Shown here: piece by piece, positions 8,768-17,106 of the stretch
Position numbering within the stretch: position 1 is the first letter of the stretch
Layout of the letters: each line of letters begins with the position of its first letter
Source of the DNA: Cohaesibacter intestini
GTDB lineage: Bacteria > Pseudomonadota > Alphaproteobacteria > Rhizobiales > Cohaesibacteraceae
Reading direction: 5' to 3'
Length of the DNA: 64,000 bases
Assembly (NCBI RefSeq): GCF_003324485.1
Contig: NZ_QODK01000002.1
Location: 496,001-560,000 of the forward strand
Position numbers and translations under genes: made by a program
The notes under the pieces: model-generated
Databases searched by the model: none
Told to the model about the DNA's origin: nothing
What the model saw: the letters and a program-made list of their open reading frames with translations, nothing else

Positions 8768-9409
8768 TGGCAGGTTGCGCGCCTGATAGCCAAAGGCAAG
8801 GCTGCGCCCCAACACCGGGTCAACCATTTCCATTTTGTAGTCAGCGGCCGGACGCACACCGCCGATAGCCCCAAGGGTGCCGCACAGCATCGCCATATTG
8901 TCGGCAAAGTCAGCCCCTGCCATCAGCTCGGCCAGAGGGCGAATGCTCGCCAAGGTGCCATCCTGATAGGCAACCCATGCACCATCTTCCTTGATCGAAC
9001 ATTTCAGCTCGATCTGATCGAGATGATCTGCCACCTCGTCAAAGGCCCAAACCTCGGATGCCACCGGTTTGGCACAAATCTGCTTGGAAGCGGCCACAGA
9101 ATGGGCTTCAAGCCCCCGGTCGGTGTGATCAGAGCCAAGACCCAGATAGAGATTGCCCGCCACTTTGAGGAGCAACGGCTCCACCTCGCCAGAGCTTTCC
9201 TCGCCCACCACCTGAATGGCATCATCCTGTGTCAGTAAGGCATTCGACACCCGGTAATAAAGCGGCACCGTCGAAGGAGGCGCCACACCAATGGCCGCCA
9301 ATTCGTCGATATGATGTTGAACCGCCTCGATGTTGCGTCCAGTCCAGCCAGCCACGATCAGCTGGTCGACGGCGATTTCAATCGCCGTACCATTGCAGTG
9401 AAATTGCAT
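8756..9409 (-). CDS. DUF2848 family protein
   Basis: A 217-residue cytoplasmic protein that matches the DUF2848 pattern: QLIVAGWTGRNIEAVQHHI near the N terminus, IGVAPPSTVPLYYRVSNALL, an ESSGEVEP stretch, and the hallmark GLGSDHTDRGLEA with SKQICAKPVA. The conserved Asp/His/Asp/Arg cluster looks like an active site, but the reaction is not established. I prefer ATG 9409 because the AAGGA site is seven bases upstream; the earlier ATG at 9415 almost touches it. The gene follows dctM by about 20 bases and precedes the amidase, so it probably processes the transported compound or the amidase product. Confidence 0.8.
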   Translation of the reverse strand: MQFHCNGTAIEIAVDQLIVAGWTGRNIEAVQHHIDELAAIGVAPPSTVPLYYRVSNALLTQDDAIQVVGEESSGEVEPLLLKVAGNLYLGLGSDHTDRGLEAHSVAASKQICAKPVASEVWAFDEVADHLDQIELKCSIKEDGAWVAYQDGTLASIRPLAELMAGADFADNMAMLCGTLGAIGGVRPAADYKMEMVDPVLGRSLAFGYQARNLPVIS

Positions 9410-9431
9410 TGCCATTTCCTTTGTCTTGAAA

Positions 9432-10715
9432 CTATTGCAGCAGGCGCGGCAAAATGAGCGCCAAATCGGGATAGGCGATCAGCACACCCACCATACACAG
9501 CATGATCAACGCATAGGGTGCCGCCCCCAGCATCACTTCGCTCATATTGCCGCTCTTTCGCGCCCCTTGAACCACATAGAGGTTGAGCCCAACCGGTGGC
9601 GTGATCAAAGCCATTTCGATCAGTACAATCATCAGAATGCCGAACCAGACCGGGTCATAGCCAAGGCCGGTAACAATCGGCACAACAATCGGAATGGTCA
9701 CCACCATCAAAGACAGGGTCTCGATGAAGAAGCCGAGCACGATATAGACCAGCACCACGACCAGAATGGTCAACAAAGGCCCCACCCCGAGATTGTCGAG
9801 AATGTTGCGCATTTCTTGAGACAGACCAGCCGCCGACAGGGTGAAGTTGAGGAAAGACGCACCAATGATCACCAACATGATCATCGAGGTCACCTTGACC
9901 GTCCCGATCATGCTATCGGCCAGCATCCGCCAAGAGACGCCGCCGAACATCATGGCAATCACCAAGGCGCCGCCGACACCAACAGAGGCCGCTTCGGTTG
10001 GTGTCGCCCAGCCCTTGTAGATCGCACCAATGATTGCCGAGAAGAGCAGCACAATCGGCAGCAACTCTGCCAGACCACCGATCATCACCTTCAGTGGGAA
10101 GGTCCGTCTTTCGCCGCCCAGCTGCGGCCAGATGGTGCAAAGCCCTGCCGTTGCGGCCATGAAACCAAGCGCCAGAATGACGCCGGGCAGCAAACCGGCA
10201 AGAAACAGTTGCGGGATCGAGGTTTGGGTCAGAAATCCATAGACAATCAGGTTGATTGAGGGTGGGATCATGATCCCCAAAGTGCCACCCGCCGCAATCG
10301 CGCCGGAAAACAGTTTCGGATCATAGCCCAACCGATCCGCCTGCGGCATGGCAACGGTAGCAACCGTTGCAGCGGTGGCCACCGACGAGCCGGAGGTCGC
10401 CGAAAACATCGTCGCGGTGGCCACATTGGCATGCACCAAGCCGCCGGGCAGCCATGACACCCATTTATCAAGTGCCGAATAGGTCCGCTCGGCAATGCCA
10501 CTGCGCACCAAAATCTCGCCAAGCATCACAAAGAAAGGAATGGCAATCAGGGTGGCGCTGTTCGAAGTCGACCAGACCATATTGCCCAAGCCGCGCAACA
10601 GCGGAAAGAAACTGAAAAACTGATCGATACCAAAACCGAGCAGGAATAGGACAATACCGACAGGAATGGAGAGCGACAACAGCCCCAGAAGGCCAATGGA
10701 GATAAACGGAATCAC
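9432..10715 (-). CDS. dctM: TRAP transporter large permease (DctM/TRAP-L)
   Basis: A 427-residue protein of about 12 membrane helices, the large permease of a tripartite ATP-independent periplasmic transporter. Family signatures are visible: WSTSNSATLIAIPFFVMLGEIL, SATSGSSVATAATVATVAMP, GGTLGIMIPPSINLIVYG and TPTEAASVGVGGALV, with LITPPVGLNLYVVQG near the end. It couples solute uptake to a sodium gradient. I prefer GTG 10715, seven bases from a perfect AGGAGG; the ATG at 10721 is only one base from it. The start region overlaps the end of dctQ, implying translational coupling. Confidence 0.92.
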   Translation of the reverse strand: MIPFISIGLLGLLSLSIPVGIVLFLLGFGIDQFFSFFPLLRGLGNMVWSTSNSATLIAIPFFVMLGEILVRSGIAERTYSALDKWVSWLPGGLVHANVATATMFSATSGSSVATAATVATVAMPQADRLGYDPKLFSGAIAAGGTLGIMIPPSINLIVYGFLTQTSIPQLFLAGLLPGVILALGFMAATAGLCTIWPQLGGERRTFPLKVMIGGLAELLPIVLLFSAIIGAIYKGWATPTEAASVGVGGALVIAMMFGGVSWRMLADSMIGTVKVTSMIMLVIIGASFLNFTLSAAGLSQEMRNILDNLGVGPLLTILVVVLVYIVLGFFIETLSLMVVTIPIVVPIVTGLGYDPVWFGILMIVLIEMALITPPVGLNLYVVQGARKSGNMSEVMLGAAPYALIMLCMVGVLIAYPDLALILPRLLQ

Positions 10716-11272
10716 AGCCATTCCTCCTGTGCACTGGCTATGCCAATGGTTTGATCAACCTTGGCGAACCGCCCCTTGATCACCAGAATCGAAGCAGCCA
10801 TAAACACCAGCCAGCTTGACACCGCAAACCAGACCCAGCCCGCGAACCACGGAATCTGAACCAGCGACAATGGGGTTTCGAGAGGCGTATTGGCCGTGGA
10901 GGCATTCTTCAGAGAGGTTGCCACCACAGGCCAGCATTGTTTAGCGATCACGGCCACTGTCACCGCGAGGGTGAGCAAAGCCAGCAAATCAAAGAACACG
11001 CGAATTTTCCGCGGAGCAACGCTCCGCAGAAAATCAATGCGTACGTGAGAGAGCTCGGTCAGAGCAAAACTCATTCCCCAAGCCGTCGCGATCGCCATGA
11101 CATAGCCGGAAATCTCGTCCGTCCCCCCAAGGGAGGAGCCAAGCTGGCGCATGGTGATATCCACCAGCACCAGTCCGGCACAAGCCAACAGCATCACGCC
11201 GGTGGCCAGAGCAATCCGTCTATTCCACCGCCTTGTGGCGAGGAGAAGTTGTTCTGCCTTGTCTACGAGCAT
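10712..11272 (-). CDS. dctQ: TRAP transporter small permease (DctQ/TRAP-S)
   Basis: A 186-residue protein with four membrane helices (about residues 22-42, 52-75, 90-112 and 133-158), the size and layout of the TRAP small subunit. GTDEISGYVMAIATAWGMSFAL followed by HVRIDFL is the DctQ core motif. It forms the membrane complex with DctM. ATG 11272 has AGGA eight bases upstream; a GTG three bases earlier is an alternative. The gap to the dctP stop is about ten bases, and the 3-prime end overlaps dctM. Confidence 0.88.
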   Translation of the reverse strand: MLVDKAEQLLLATRRWNRRIALATGVMLLACAGLVLVDITMRQLGSSLGGTDEISGYVMAIATAWGMSFALTELSHVRIDFLRSVAPRKIRVFFDLLALLTLAVTVAVIAKQCWPVVATSLKNASTANTPLETPLSLVQIPWFAGWVWFAVSSWLVFMAASILVIKGRFAKVDQTIGIASAQEEWL

Positions 11273-11282
11273 CACTCAGGTC

Positions 11283-12320
11283 CTACTTGGCTGCGATGGA
11301 AACGCCGACAACCTTGCCCACGCTGTCGTTCCAACGCTTGGCCCAGTCGTCGCCAGCCCGCTCGGCCCATTCTGGCAGCACCTTGCTTTCAAGGATCTCG
11401 CGCGCCTTGGTGATGTCTGCATCAGAGGCTTCCACCAGAACCATGGAGCGTTTGTCGCCAGACTTGCATTCGCCGTTGCCAGTCAGGCAGGCAATGTCAT
11501 TGACCAGCGCACCTTGCGCGGTTTCCCAGGCTGGCGCTTCGAACTTGGCCGAAACTTCATCCATGATCAGCTTCTGGGTATCGGCATCAAGGGATTTCCA
11601 CTTGTCCATATTCATCGCGGTCACAACCGGATCCCAGCCACCGAGCGGGATGGTCAGCAGATGGGTGGAGACTTCCCACCAACCAGCGCTATAGCCCGAG
11701 CCTGCACCGGTCACGGCACAATCGACAACACCCTTCTGCAGCGCACCCGGCACTTCGGAGAAGGCCACATTGACGCCTTCAGCGCCGAGGGCTTCAAGGA
11801 ATTTTGCCGTCATACGGCCAGAAGCGCGGATTTTGAGGCCTTCCAGATCGTCAAGTTTGGCGACTTCCTTGTTGCAGAAAACAACCTGCGGCGGATAAGG
11901 CGCAATCGCCAGAAGCTTGGAGTTGAAGCGGCTGGCAAAGATTTCCTCAACCATAGGACGGGCAGCATCCACCGCAGCTTTGGCCTTGCCGGCATCCATT
12001 GCCACGAGCGGCACATCGAGACCTTCCAGTTCTGGCGCGTCAGAAACAGCATAGTCCCCAACGGTCATAGCCACATCATAGACGCCCTGTCCCAGCAGAC
12101 GGAACACGTCCGCTACACCCAGATTCATCTGGTTGTGGGTCGTGACCTGCGTCGTGATTTTTCCGCCTGATGCGGCAGGAAGGGTCTCACCCCAAAATGG
12201 TGCTTCATAGGCTTTATGCAGAGGCAGGCTGGACCAGCTGCCAACCACATTCAGTTGCTCGGCGGCGGCTGGTGCGCAAAGGGCCGCAGCTGCGGTGAAG
12301 GCGAGTAGAAACTTTTTCAT
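11283..12320 (-). CDS. dctP: TRAP transporter substrate-binding protein (DctP)
   Basis: A 345-residue periplasmic binding protein. Signal peptide MKKFLLAFTAAAALCAPAAA, then LNVVGSWSSLPLHKAYEAPF at the mature N terminus. The ligand-binding arginine region of DctP proteins is present in LEGLKIRASGRMTAKFLEALG, followed by the signature VAFSEVPGALQKGVVDCAVTG; the usual Arg that pairs with substrate carboxylate is in KIRASG. This argues for an organic-acid ligand, without identifying it. GGAGC lies eight bases before ATG 12320. Two cysteine-containing loops (FCNKE, IACLTGNGEC) may form a disulfide. It heads the dctPQM-DUF2848-amidase run. Confidence 0.92.
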   Translation of the reverse strand: MKKFLLAFTAAAALCAPAAAEQLNVVGSWSSLPLHKAYEAPFWGETLPAASGGKITTQVTTHNQMNLGVADVFRLLGQGVYDVAMTVGDYAVSDAPELEGLDVPLVAMDAGKAKAAVDAARPMVEEIFASRFNSKLLAIAPYPPQVVFCNKEVAKLDDLEGLKIRASGRMTAKFLEALGAEGVNVAFSEVPGALQKGVVDCAVTGAGSGYSAGWWEVSTHLLTIPLGGWDPVVTAMNMDKWKSLDADTQKLIMDEVSAKFEAPAWETAQGALVNDIACLTGNGECKSGDKRSMVLVEASDADITKAREILESKVLPEWAERAGDDWAKRWNDSVGKVVGVSIAAK

Positions 12321-12381
12321 TTTGATGCTCCGTATCATTCCCCTGAAAGCATTTCACACCCGTCCCACAAGAGGGAGCGTG

Positions 12382-12397
12382 ACAAAATGCCGTTTTG
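12382..12397. promoter_or_regulatory. Small inverted repeat upstream of dctP
   Basis: ACAAAA and TTTTGT flank a 5-base centre in the 147-base gap between the DUF1445 stop and dctP. It could be an operator or a fragment of a promoter; a second imperfect GC-rich inverted repeat (GGCCC/GGGCC) lies about 30 bases further on. No T tract follows either on the minus strand, so a terminator is less likely. Confidence 0.3.
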
Positions 12398-12467
12398 TTG
12401 ACTTTATTGCCCACCCGAGGAGGCCCGCTTTGCTGGGCCAGCCGGACAGGCTCTGGTTGGTTGATTG

Positions 12468-13277
12468 TTATGGTTTCATTATTGGTATTTCGGCACCGTC
12501 CGGTATGTCGGTCACCAGCATATGACCCGGCTTGTGCGCAATGCTGAGCGGCAACCTTGCCGCCTTGATGGCGACCTGCGGCGTAACACCGCAAGCCCAG
12601 AAAACCGGCACACAGCCGGGCAGGCTTGGGGCCATGTCACCCCAGTCAGGCCGCAACAAATCCCGAACGCCAATGGCCGCGGGATCCCCTGCATGCAGCG
12701 GCGCTCCATGCGCCAGCGGAAACTGCCGGCAAATGCCATAGACTTCCTCGACCCGCTCTTCCGGGATCATCCGCATCGAGACAACAGTCTCACCAGAAAA
12801 GGCCCCGGCCGGGACGGTTTCAATCGAGGTCTTGAACATCGGCACGGTGGTGTTGTTGGTAATATGCCAGACATCGATACCAACTTCGAGCAGTGCATGC
12901 TCGAACGTGAAGGAACAGCCAAGAGCGAAGGTCACCATTTCATCGGTCCATAGCGACCCGATATCATGGCTCTCCCCCGCCAGCATCCCGTCGCGATAGA
13001 TCGCATAGGCAGGTACATCGCTGCGGATATCGATGTCGACACCTGCTGTCTCAAGGAACGGATTGCCCGTATCGGAGACAGCAATCAACGGACAAGGCTT
13101 GGGATTCCGCTGGCAAAAGCGCATGAAATCCAACGCATGGGCCTGCGGCAAAATCATCAGATTGGCCTGAAGATATCCTTTCGCCAGACCAGCCGTGTGG
13201 GCCTTATACTGCCCGCCACGGATGATCTGACGCAAGGCCTGCGGGGCTTTCGATTTAAGCTCTTGATAGTCAAACAT
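12468..13277 (-). CDS. D-glutamate cyclase-like protein (DUF1445, putative hydro-lyase)
   Basis: A 269-residue protein of the DUF1445 family. Recognisable blocks are GLAKGYLQANLMILPQAHA, FCQRNPKPCPLIAVSDTGNP, DVPAYAIYRDG, the FALGCSFTFEHAL block and the C-terminal FWACGVTPQVAIKAARLP with THKPGHM-like AHKPGHMLVTDIPD. The vertebrate relative containing this domain converts D-glutamate to 5-oxo-D-proline; bacterial members are usually labelled putative hydro-lyases and few are tested. AAGGGA precedes ATG 13277. It is divergent from the LysR gene and upstream of dctP on the same strand, so it is probably induced together with the TRAP transporter and may act on the imported ligand. Confidence 0.85.
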   Translation of the reverse strand: MFDYQELKSKAPQALRQIIRGGQYKAHTAGLAKGYLQANLMILPQAHALDFMRFCQRNPKPCPLIAVSDTGNPFLETAGVDIDIRSDVPAYAIYRDGMLAGESHDIGSLWTDEMVTFALGCSFTFEHALLEVGIDVWHITNNTTVPMFKTSIETVPAGAFSGETVVSMRMIPEERVEEVYGICRQFPLAHGAPLHAGDPAAIGVRDLLRPDWGDMAPSLPGCVPVFWACGVTPQVAIKAARLPLSIAHKPGHMLVTDIPDGAEIPIMKP

Positions 13278-13349
13278 GCCGCTTTTCCCTTATTCAAATC
13301 CAGCATGCCAAAACCATTGAAAAAATCAAATCGATATTTTTGTCCTGTC

Positions 13350-13370
13350 ATGATAGACAATTTTTATCAT
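13350..13370. promoter_or_regulatory. Likely LysR operator in the DUF1445/LysR divergent promoter
   Basis: ATGATA (13350-13355) and TATCAT (13365-13370) form a perfect dyad with a 9-base centre, 21 bases in all, in the 117-base gap between the divergent genes. The size and A+T-rich interior suit a LysR-type recognition site. The LysR gene starts 25 bases to the right. Confidence 0.5.
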
Positions 13371-13394
13371 AGTATTGATCCAATCTCCTCAAAC

Positions 13395-14294
13395 ATGGCG
13401 AGTTTCCCTTTGAGAGTCAGAAACATAGACACATTTTACTGGGTTGCGACCCTGGGCAGCTTTCGCTCCGCTGCAAAGCATCTGAACCTGACCCAGCCCG
13501 CGGTCTCCGCCCGCATCCAGATTCTCGAACAGGATCTTGGTGTTGAGGTCTTTCAGCGCGACGTCCGCAACGCGGCACTGACCCTTGCAGGCCGTAAATT
13601 GTTTCCCTATGCAGAAAAGATGATGGCGCTGGATCAGCAGATTCTCGACAGCTTCTCAGAGACCACCCGCATCGTCCTGACCATCCGACTGGGCGCTGCT
13701 GAAACCATCGCATTCAGCTGGCTGCCAGACTTTCTGGCCTATGTTGGCAAAGTCATCCCCGGCATCGCATTCGAGCTCACAGTGGACACCACCAACAACT
13801 TGCGAAACGCGCTTCTTGCGCGTGACATTGACCTTGCCCTGCTGATGGGCCCGGTGTCCGAGGCCAGTATCAAAAATCAGCCCATTTGCGGCTATGAAAT
13901 GATCTTTGCCGCCACCCCCGCCATTGCCTGCAAACATGACCTTTGGAACATCAATGACATTGCTGCGCAAAGGCTGCTGACCTTTTCTCGGTCCAGTCGG
14001 CCGGGCAAGGAAATTCAGACCTTGCTATCGTCGAGTTGTGAAGGGCCACTCAATATCAGCACCTCCACCTCCATCGGCGCGCTCAGGGAACTGGTCTGCG
14101 CTGGCTATGGCATTTGTGCCTTGCCGAAAATCATCGTCAGTGAGGACTTGAAAAACGGCACTCTGATGGAGCTGGATTCCGATGTGGTTCTCAAGGATAT
14201 CTCCTTCACAGCGTCATATGTCGAGAATGCCCCAACCCGGAGCATTGTCGAGACCATCACGTCCCACTTGTATGACTATCTCGAGGCGGCCTGA
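13395..14294 (+). CDS. LysR-family transcriptional regulator
   Basis: A 299-residue LysR regulator. The winged helix-turn-helix is at about 5-62: FYWVATLGSFRSAAKHLNLT, QPAVSARIQILEQDLGVEVF, then RDVRNAALTLAGRKLF. The effector-binding domain follows from about 85, with LLMGPVSEASI and YGICALPKIIV typical of its two lobes. I chose ATG 13395 because the domain starts right after it; an upstream in-frame ATG at 13350 would place the operator dyad inside the gene. It is divergent from DUF1445 and convergent with the GNAT gene (five bases apart). Probable activator of the DUF1445-dctPQM-DUF2848-amidase genes. Confidence 0.9.
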   Translation: MASFPLRVRNIDTFYWVATLGSFRSAAKHLNLTQPAVSARIQILEQDLGVEVFQRDVRNAALTLAGRKLFPYAEKMMALDQQILDSFSETTRIVLTIRLGAAETIAFSWLPDFLAYVGKVIPGIAFELTVDTTNNLRNALLARDIDLALLMGPVSEASIKNQPICGYEMIFAATPAIACKHDLWNINDIAAQRLLTFSRSSRPGKEIQTLLSSSCEGPLNISTSTSIGALRELVCAGYGICALPKIIVSEDLKNGTLMELDSDVVLKDISFTASYVENAPTRSIVETITSHLYDYLEAA

Positions 14295-14299
14295 TTATC

Positions 14300-15028
14300 T
14301 CAGGCGAGTTGGTAGCTGCAACGCGCCTTATCGAAGCCGACAATCTGACGTCCCGCATTGAAAGCCTTTTGCAAAGCGGCGCGCACCCGCAACCGCTGGG
14401 CCAGCGCAGCCTCTGGGTCCTCCGCCAGCAAGGCATCAATGTCGCGCGGGATGTGAACCTCTTGCGGGATTTCCTGTTGCAACATTGTCGCACCGTCTGC
14501 CTCGACCCGGTCCCGCACCCGGTCACTGTCGAGTTGCCAGATCGCCATCACCCGGTCGGAGGGCAGGCCTGCATTCATCCCCGGCATCGCCCCATAATAG
14601 TCGACATGATAATCACGCACCACGGCCCCCAAAACGCCAATATTCAAGCCCGCATTCACCGCCCGCAGTGGATCATAGGTCCAGCGCACCGTGGTCACGC
14701 CGCGGGCAAGACACCAGTCTCGCTGAAACCATTTGAGTTTCGCGCCGAGCCCGAGCCCGCGCAAATTCGACTTCACGGCCAAACGGTGGGAATGCTGCAA
14801 GCCTGGCGTGACAGTCGGGAAGCCAAGCAGAAATCCAAGCATCTCCTCGCCTCGAAATGCCCCGGCCACCAGCCCGCCTTCCGATTGCAGGGCCATCAGG
14901 ATGTCGGCATTGTCAGGCTTTTCGCCCTCGCCCCAGGCTTCGATCTGAAAAGCCTCGGAGCGTTGCATTTCGGCAATGCCGGACAGCTCCCGCAAAACAA
15001 TATCTTCGCCGCTGGTGGACTGGGTCAC
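14300..15028 (-). CDS. GNAT-family acyltransferase beside an NSAR-type enolase
   Basis: A 242-residue protein with a GNAT acetyltransferase domain in its first 150 residues: VAGAFRGEEMLGFLLGFPTV, SHRLAVKSNLRGLGLGAKLK (the R/Q-x-x-G-x-G/A acyl-CoA loop, here NLRGLGLGAK), WTYDPLRAVNAGLNIGVLGA. The long C-terminal extension is not recognised in detail. Genes of this type sit next to N-succinylamino-acid racemases in other bacteria, where the product succinylates D-amino acids; that role is inferred here from context. It starts with GTG 15028, overlapping the enolase stop as GTGA, so translation is coupled. Confidence 0.78.
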   Translation of the reverse strand: MTQSTSGEDIVLRELSGIAEMQRSEAFQIEAWGEGEKPDNADILMALQSEGGLVAGAFRGEEMLGFLLGFPTVTPGLQHSHRLAVKSNLRGLGLGAKLKWFQRDWCLARGVTTVRWTYDPLRAVNAGLNIGVLGAVVRDYHVDYYGAMPGMNAGLPSDRVMAIWQLDSDRVRDRVEADGATMLQQEIPQEVHIPRDIDALLAEDPEAALAQRLRVRAALQKAFNAGRQIVGFDKARCSYQLA

Positions 15029-16152
15029 GGGGCAATCCTTTCCTTAGACTGGGTCACAGCATCAAGAAACGCCCAGTCGAGCGTCACACCAAGCCCGGCC
15101 CCATGCATTGGCACCGGCATCATGCCATCTTTTGCTTCCAGCGGCTCATTGATGATGTCGCGCTTGAAATAGCGAATGGAGGAAGATGTATCCCCCGGCT
15201 TGGTAAAATTGGGCAGGCTGGCGAGATGAATATTATGCGCCCGGCCAATGCCGCTCTCCAGCATGCCACCGCACCAAACAGGCGCGCCAAAGGCCGCAGA
15301 CACATCGTGGATGGCGCGGGCCGCTTCATAGCCACCGACCCGACCAACCTTGATATTGATGACCCGGGCAGCCTCAGACGCCAGCGCCTTGCGGCAATCA
15401 GCAGGGGTTCGGATCGATTCATCAAGGCAGATCGCCGTCTCAATCGAGCGCTGAACAATTGCGTGGTCATGAATGTCATCCACCGCCAAGGGCTGTTCGA
15501 TATAATCGAGCTGAAATGCATCCATCGCCCTCAAGGTCGCCAAATCCGCCAAGCCATAGGCCGTGTTGGCATCCACCGTCAGCTTGATGTCCGGGAACTT
15601 TGACCGCACAGCTTCTAGCAACGCCAGATCATGGCCTTGAGCAATCTTCAGCTTGGTGCGTTTATAGCCCGCCTGTTGCGCAACAGCGATCCGATCCAGT
15701 GTCTCAGAGATCGAAGCAATGCCGATCGACACACCGACAGGCACCGCATCGCGCACGCCACCCAAAGCCGCCTTCAACGGCACACCAAGTGTCTTGCACC
15801 AAAGGTCCCAAAAGGCCATTTCCACCACAGCTTTGCTCATCCTGTGGCCACGCCAAGGGGCGAGCAGCTGGTTCAACTCGGCAGGGGAAGAGAAACTTTT
15901 ACCGACAATCTGTGGCAGGATGAGGTCTCGCAAAAAGGCCATTGCCCCGGGGATGGTCTCTTCAAGATAATCGGGGAACGGATCCATCACCGCCTCGGCA
16001 TACCCTTCCACCCCATCAGCCCGTAAGATCAACAGCGGGAAGACCTTGTCCGTCATTGTCTGGTTCGACACGATGAACGGTGAGATCAAGGGCAAGCTGA
16101 CGACGCGCAATTCAGCCTCAACAATTTTAATGCCTTGGAAATGCGAGGTCAT
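15025..16152 (-). CDS. N-succinylamino-acid racemase / o-succinylbenzoate synthase family enolase
   Basis: A 375-residue enolase-superfamily protein with a capping domain (1-130) and a TIM barrel. Catalytic residues of the muconate-lactonising group are complete: the KxK motif with Lys-167 and Lys-169 (KRTKLKI), metal ligands Asp-194 (VDANTAYG), Glu-219 (YIEQPL), Asp-244 (CLDESI), and base Lys-268 (INIKVGRVGG). The C-terminal WCGGMLESGIGRAHNIHLAS is the signature of the NSAR/OSBS family. No menaquinone genes are present, and the next gene is a GNAT acyltransferase, so racemisation of N-succinylamino acids is the better guess than o-succinylbenzoate synthesis. Start chosen at ATG 16152; ATG 16161 is also possible. 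Confidence 0.85.
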   Translation of the reverse strand: MTSHFQGIKIVEAELRVVSLPLISPFIVSNQTMTDKVFPLLILRADGVEGYAEAVMDPFPDYLEETIPGAMAFLRDLILPQIVGKSFSSPAELNQLLAPWRGHRMSKAVVEMAFWDLWCKTLGVPLKAALGGVRDAVPVGVSIGIASISETLDRIAVAQQAGYKRTKLKIAQGHDLALLEAVRSKFPDIKLTVDANTAYGLADLATLRAMDAFQLDYIEQPLAVDDIHDHAIVQRSIETAICLDESIRTPADCRKALASEAARVINIKVGRVGGYEAARAIHDVSAAFGAPVWCGGMLESGIGRAHNIHLASLPNFTKPGDTSSSIRYFKRDIINEPLEAKDGMMPVPMHGAGLGVTLDWAFLDAVTQSKERIAP

Positions 16153-16223
16153 CTGTCCCATCCGTTGCGCTTGCCTCAAGCTATATTGGACTTGGCGAGG
16201 CGAAGGTCTGTTTGAAATATTGT

Positions 16224-16254
16224 CCTTCCCGGCAAGAAGAACCTGCCGGGAAGG
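16224..16254 (-). terminator. Strong intercistronic hairpin between binding-protein and racemase genes
   Basis: CCTTCCCGGCA (16224-16234) and TGCCGGGAAGG (16244-16254) are an 11-bp perfect inverted repeat with a 9-base loop. On the minus strand it is followed by ACAATATTTC, not a proper T tract. It may act as a partial terminator or as a 3-prime stabiliser giving more binding-protein mRNA than enzyme mRNA. Confidence 0.6.
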
Positions 16255-16275
16255 ATGATCATCAGCCAACTTGGC

Positions 16276-17052
16276 TTATTTCATCGTATAGACATCGATG
16301 GAGAAATACTTGTCGTTGATCTTCTGGTAGGTTCCGTCTGCGCGGATTTGAGCCAGAGCCTTGTTCAGACGCTCCCGCAGATCATTGTCTGCCTGCCGCA
16401 CAGCGATACCAACGCCTTCACCGACAAACTTCGGATCGGTGATTGGCTCACCAGCGAGCTTGCAGCATTTGCCACCATCGGTCTTTTCAAGAAAATCGAG
16501 CAGCGGCAGCATGTCGCCGACCATCACATCGAGACGACCTGCGGTCATATCGAGATTGACCTCATCCTGGGTAGGATAGAGCTTCAATTCCGCATCCGGA
16601 TACACTTTGGCCGCAAAATCGGCCTGTGTGGTGGCGGATTGAGCACCGATTACCTTGCCTTTCATCGCCTCGGCGGTGAATTCGGTGATCTCGCTTTCCT
16701 TTGGTACCACATGGGTCATGGCAGCCATATAATAAGGGTCGGTGAAGGAAACCTTTTTCTTACGCTCTTCGGTGATGAACATCGAAGCAATAATGAAATC
16801 GTATTTCTCGGCAATCAGACCGGGAATGATGCCATCCCAGTCCTGACCGATCACTTCACACTCAGCCCCGATCCGCTTGCACAGCTCAAGACCGATTTCG
16901 ACGTCAAATCCCTCAATCTTGCCATCCGCAGTGGTATAGTTGAACGGAGGATAGGCCCCTTCCGTACCAAGACGCAGGCTTTCCGCAGACGCGCTTGTGG
17001 TAAGACCTGCCAGCAGCAAGCCAGCACTCAGAAGTTTTACAAATTTCGACAT
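16276..17052 (-). CDS. Periplasmic basic-amino-acid-type ABC substrate-binding protein
   Basis: A 258-residue family 3 solute-binding protein: signal peptide MSKFVKLLSAGLLLAGLTTSASA, then LRLGTEGAYPPFNYTTADGKIEGFDVEIG, the signature of lysine/arginine/ornithine- and related polar-amino-acid-binding proteins. DFIIASMFITEERKKKVSFTDPYY and the second-lobe QSATTQADF also match. No permease or ATPase gene is in the window, so it must work with a transporter encoded elsewhere. Start at ATG 17052 has GGGA five bases upstream. It lies 54 bases after the RpiR gene and before the racemase and GNAT genes. Confidence 0.9.
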   Translation of the reverse strand: MSKFVKLLSAGLLLAGLTTSASAESLRLGTEGAYPPFNYTTADGKIEGFDVEIGLELCKRIGAECEVIGQDWDGIIPGLIAEKYDFIIASMFITEERKKKVSFTDPYYMAAMTHVVPKESEITEFTAEAMKGKVIGAQSATTQADFAAKVYPDAELKLYPTQDEVNLDMTAGRLDVMVGDMLPLLDFLEKTDGGKCCKLAGEPITDPKFVGEGVGIAVRQADNDLRERLNKALAQIRADGTYQKINDKYFSIDVYTMK

Positions 17053-17106
17053 TATGTTCCCTTTCAATGAGGATAGGTGAGTTCGGACTTTGTCCTGTTT
17101 TGTTGA

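Noticed and set aside
12392-17106. The 10-base sequence GTTTTGTTGA occurring at 12392-12401 and 17097-17106, considered as a shared regulatory site of the two catabolic runs
   Set aside because: One copy lies at the end of the RpiR gene rather than in a promoter, and a low-complexity T/G 10-mer can recur by chance.
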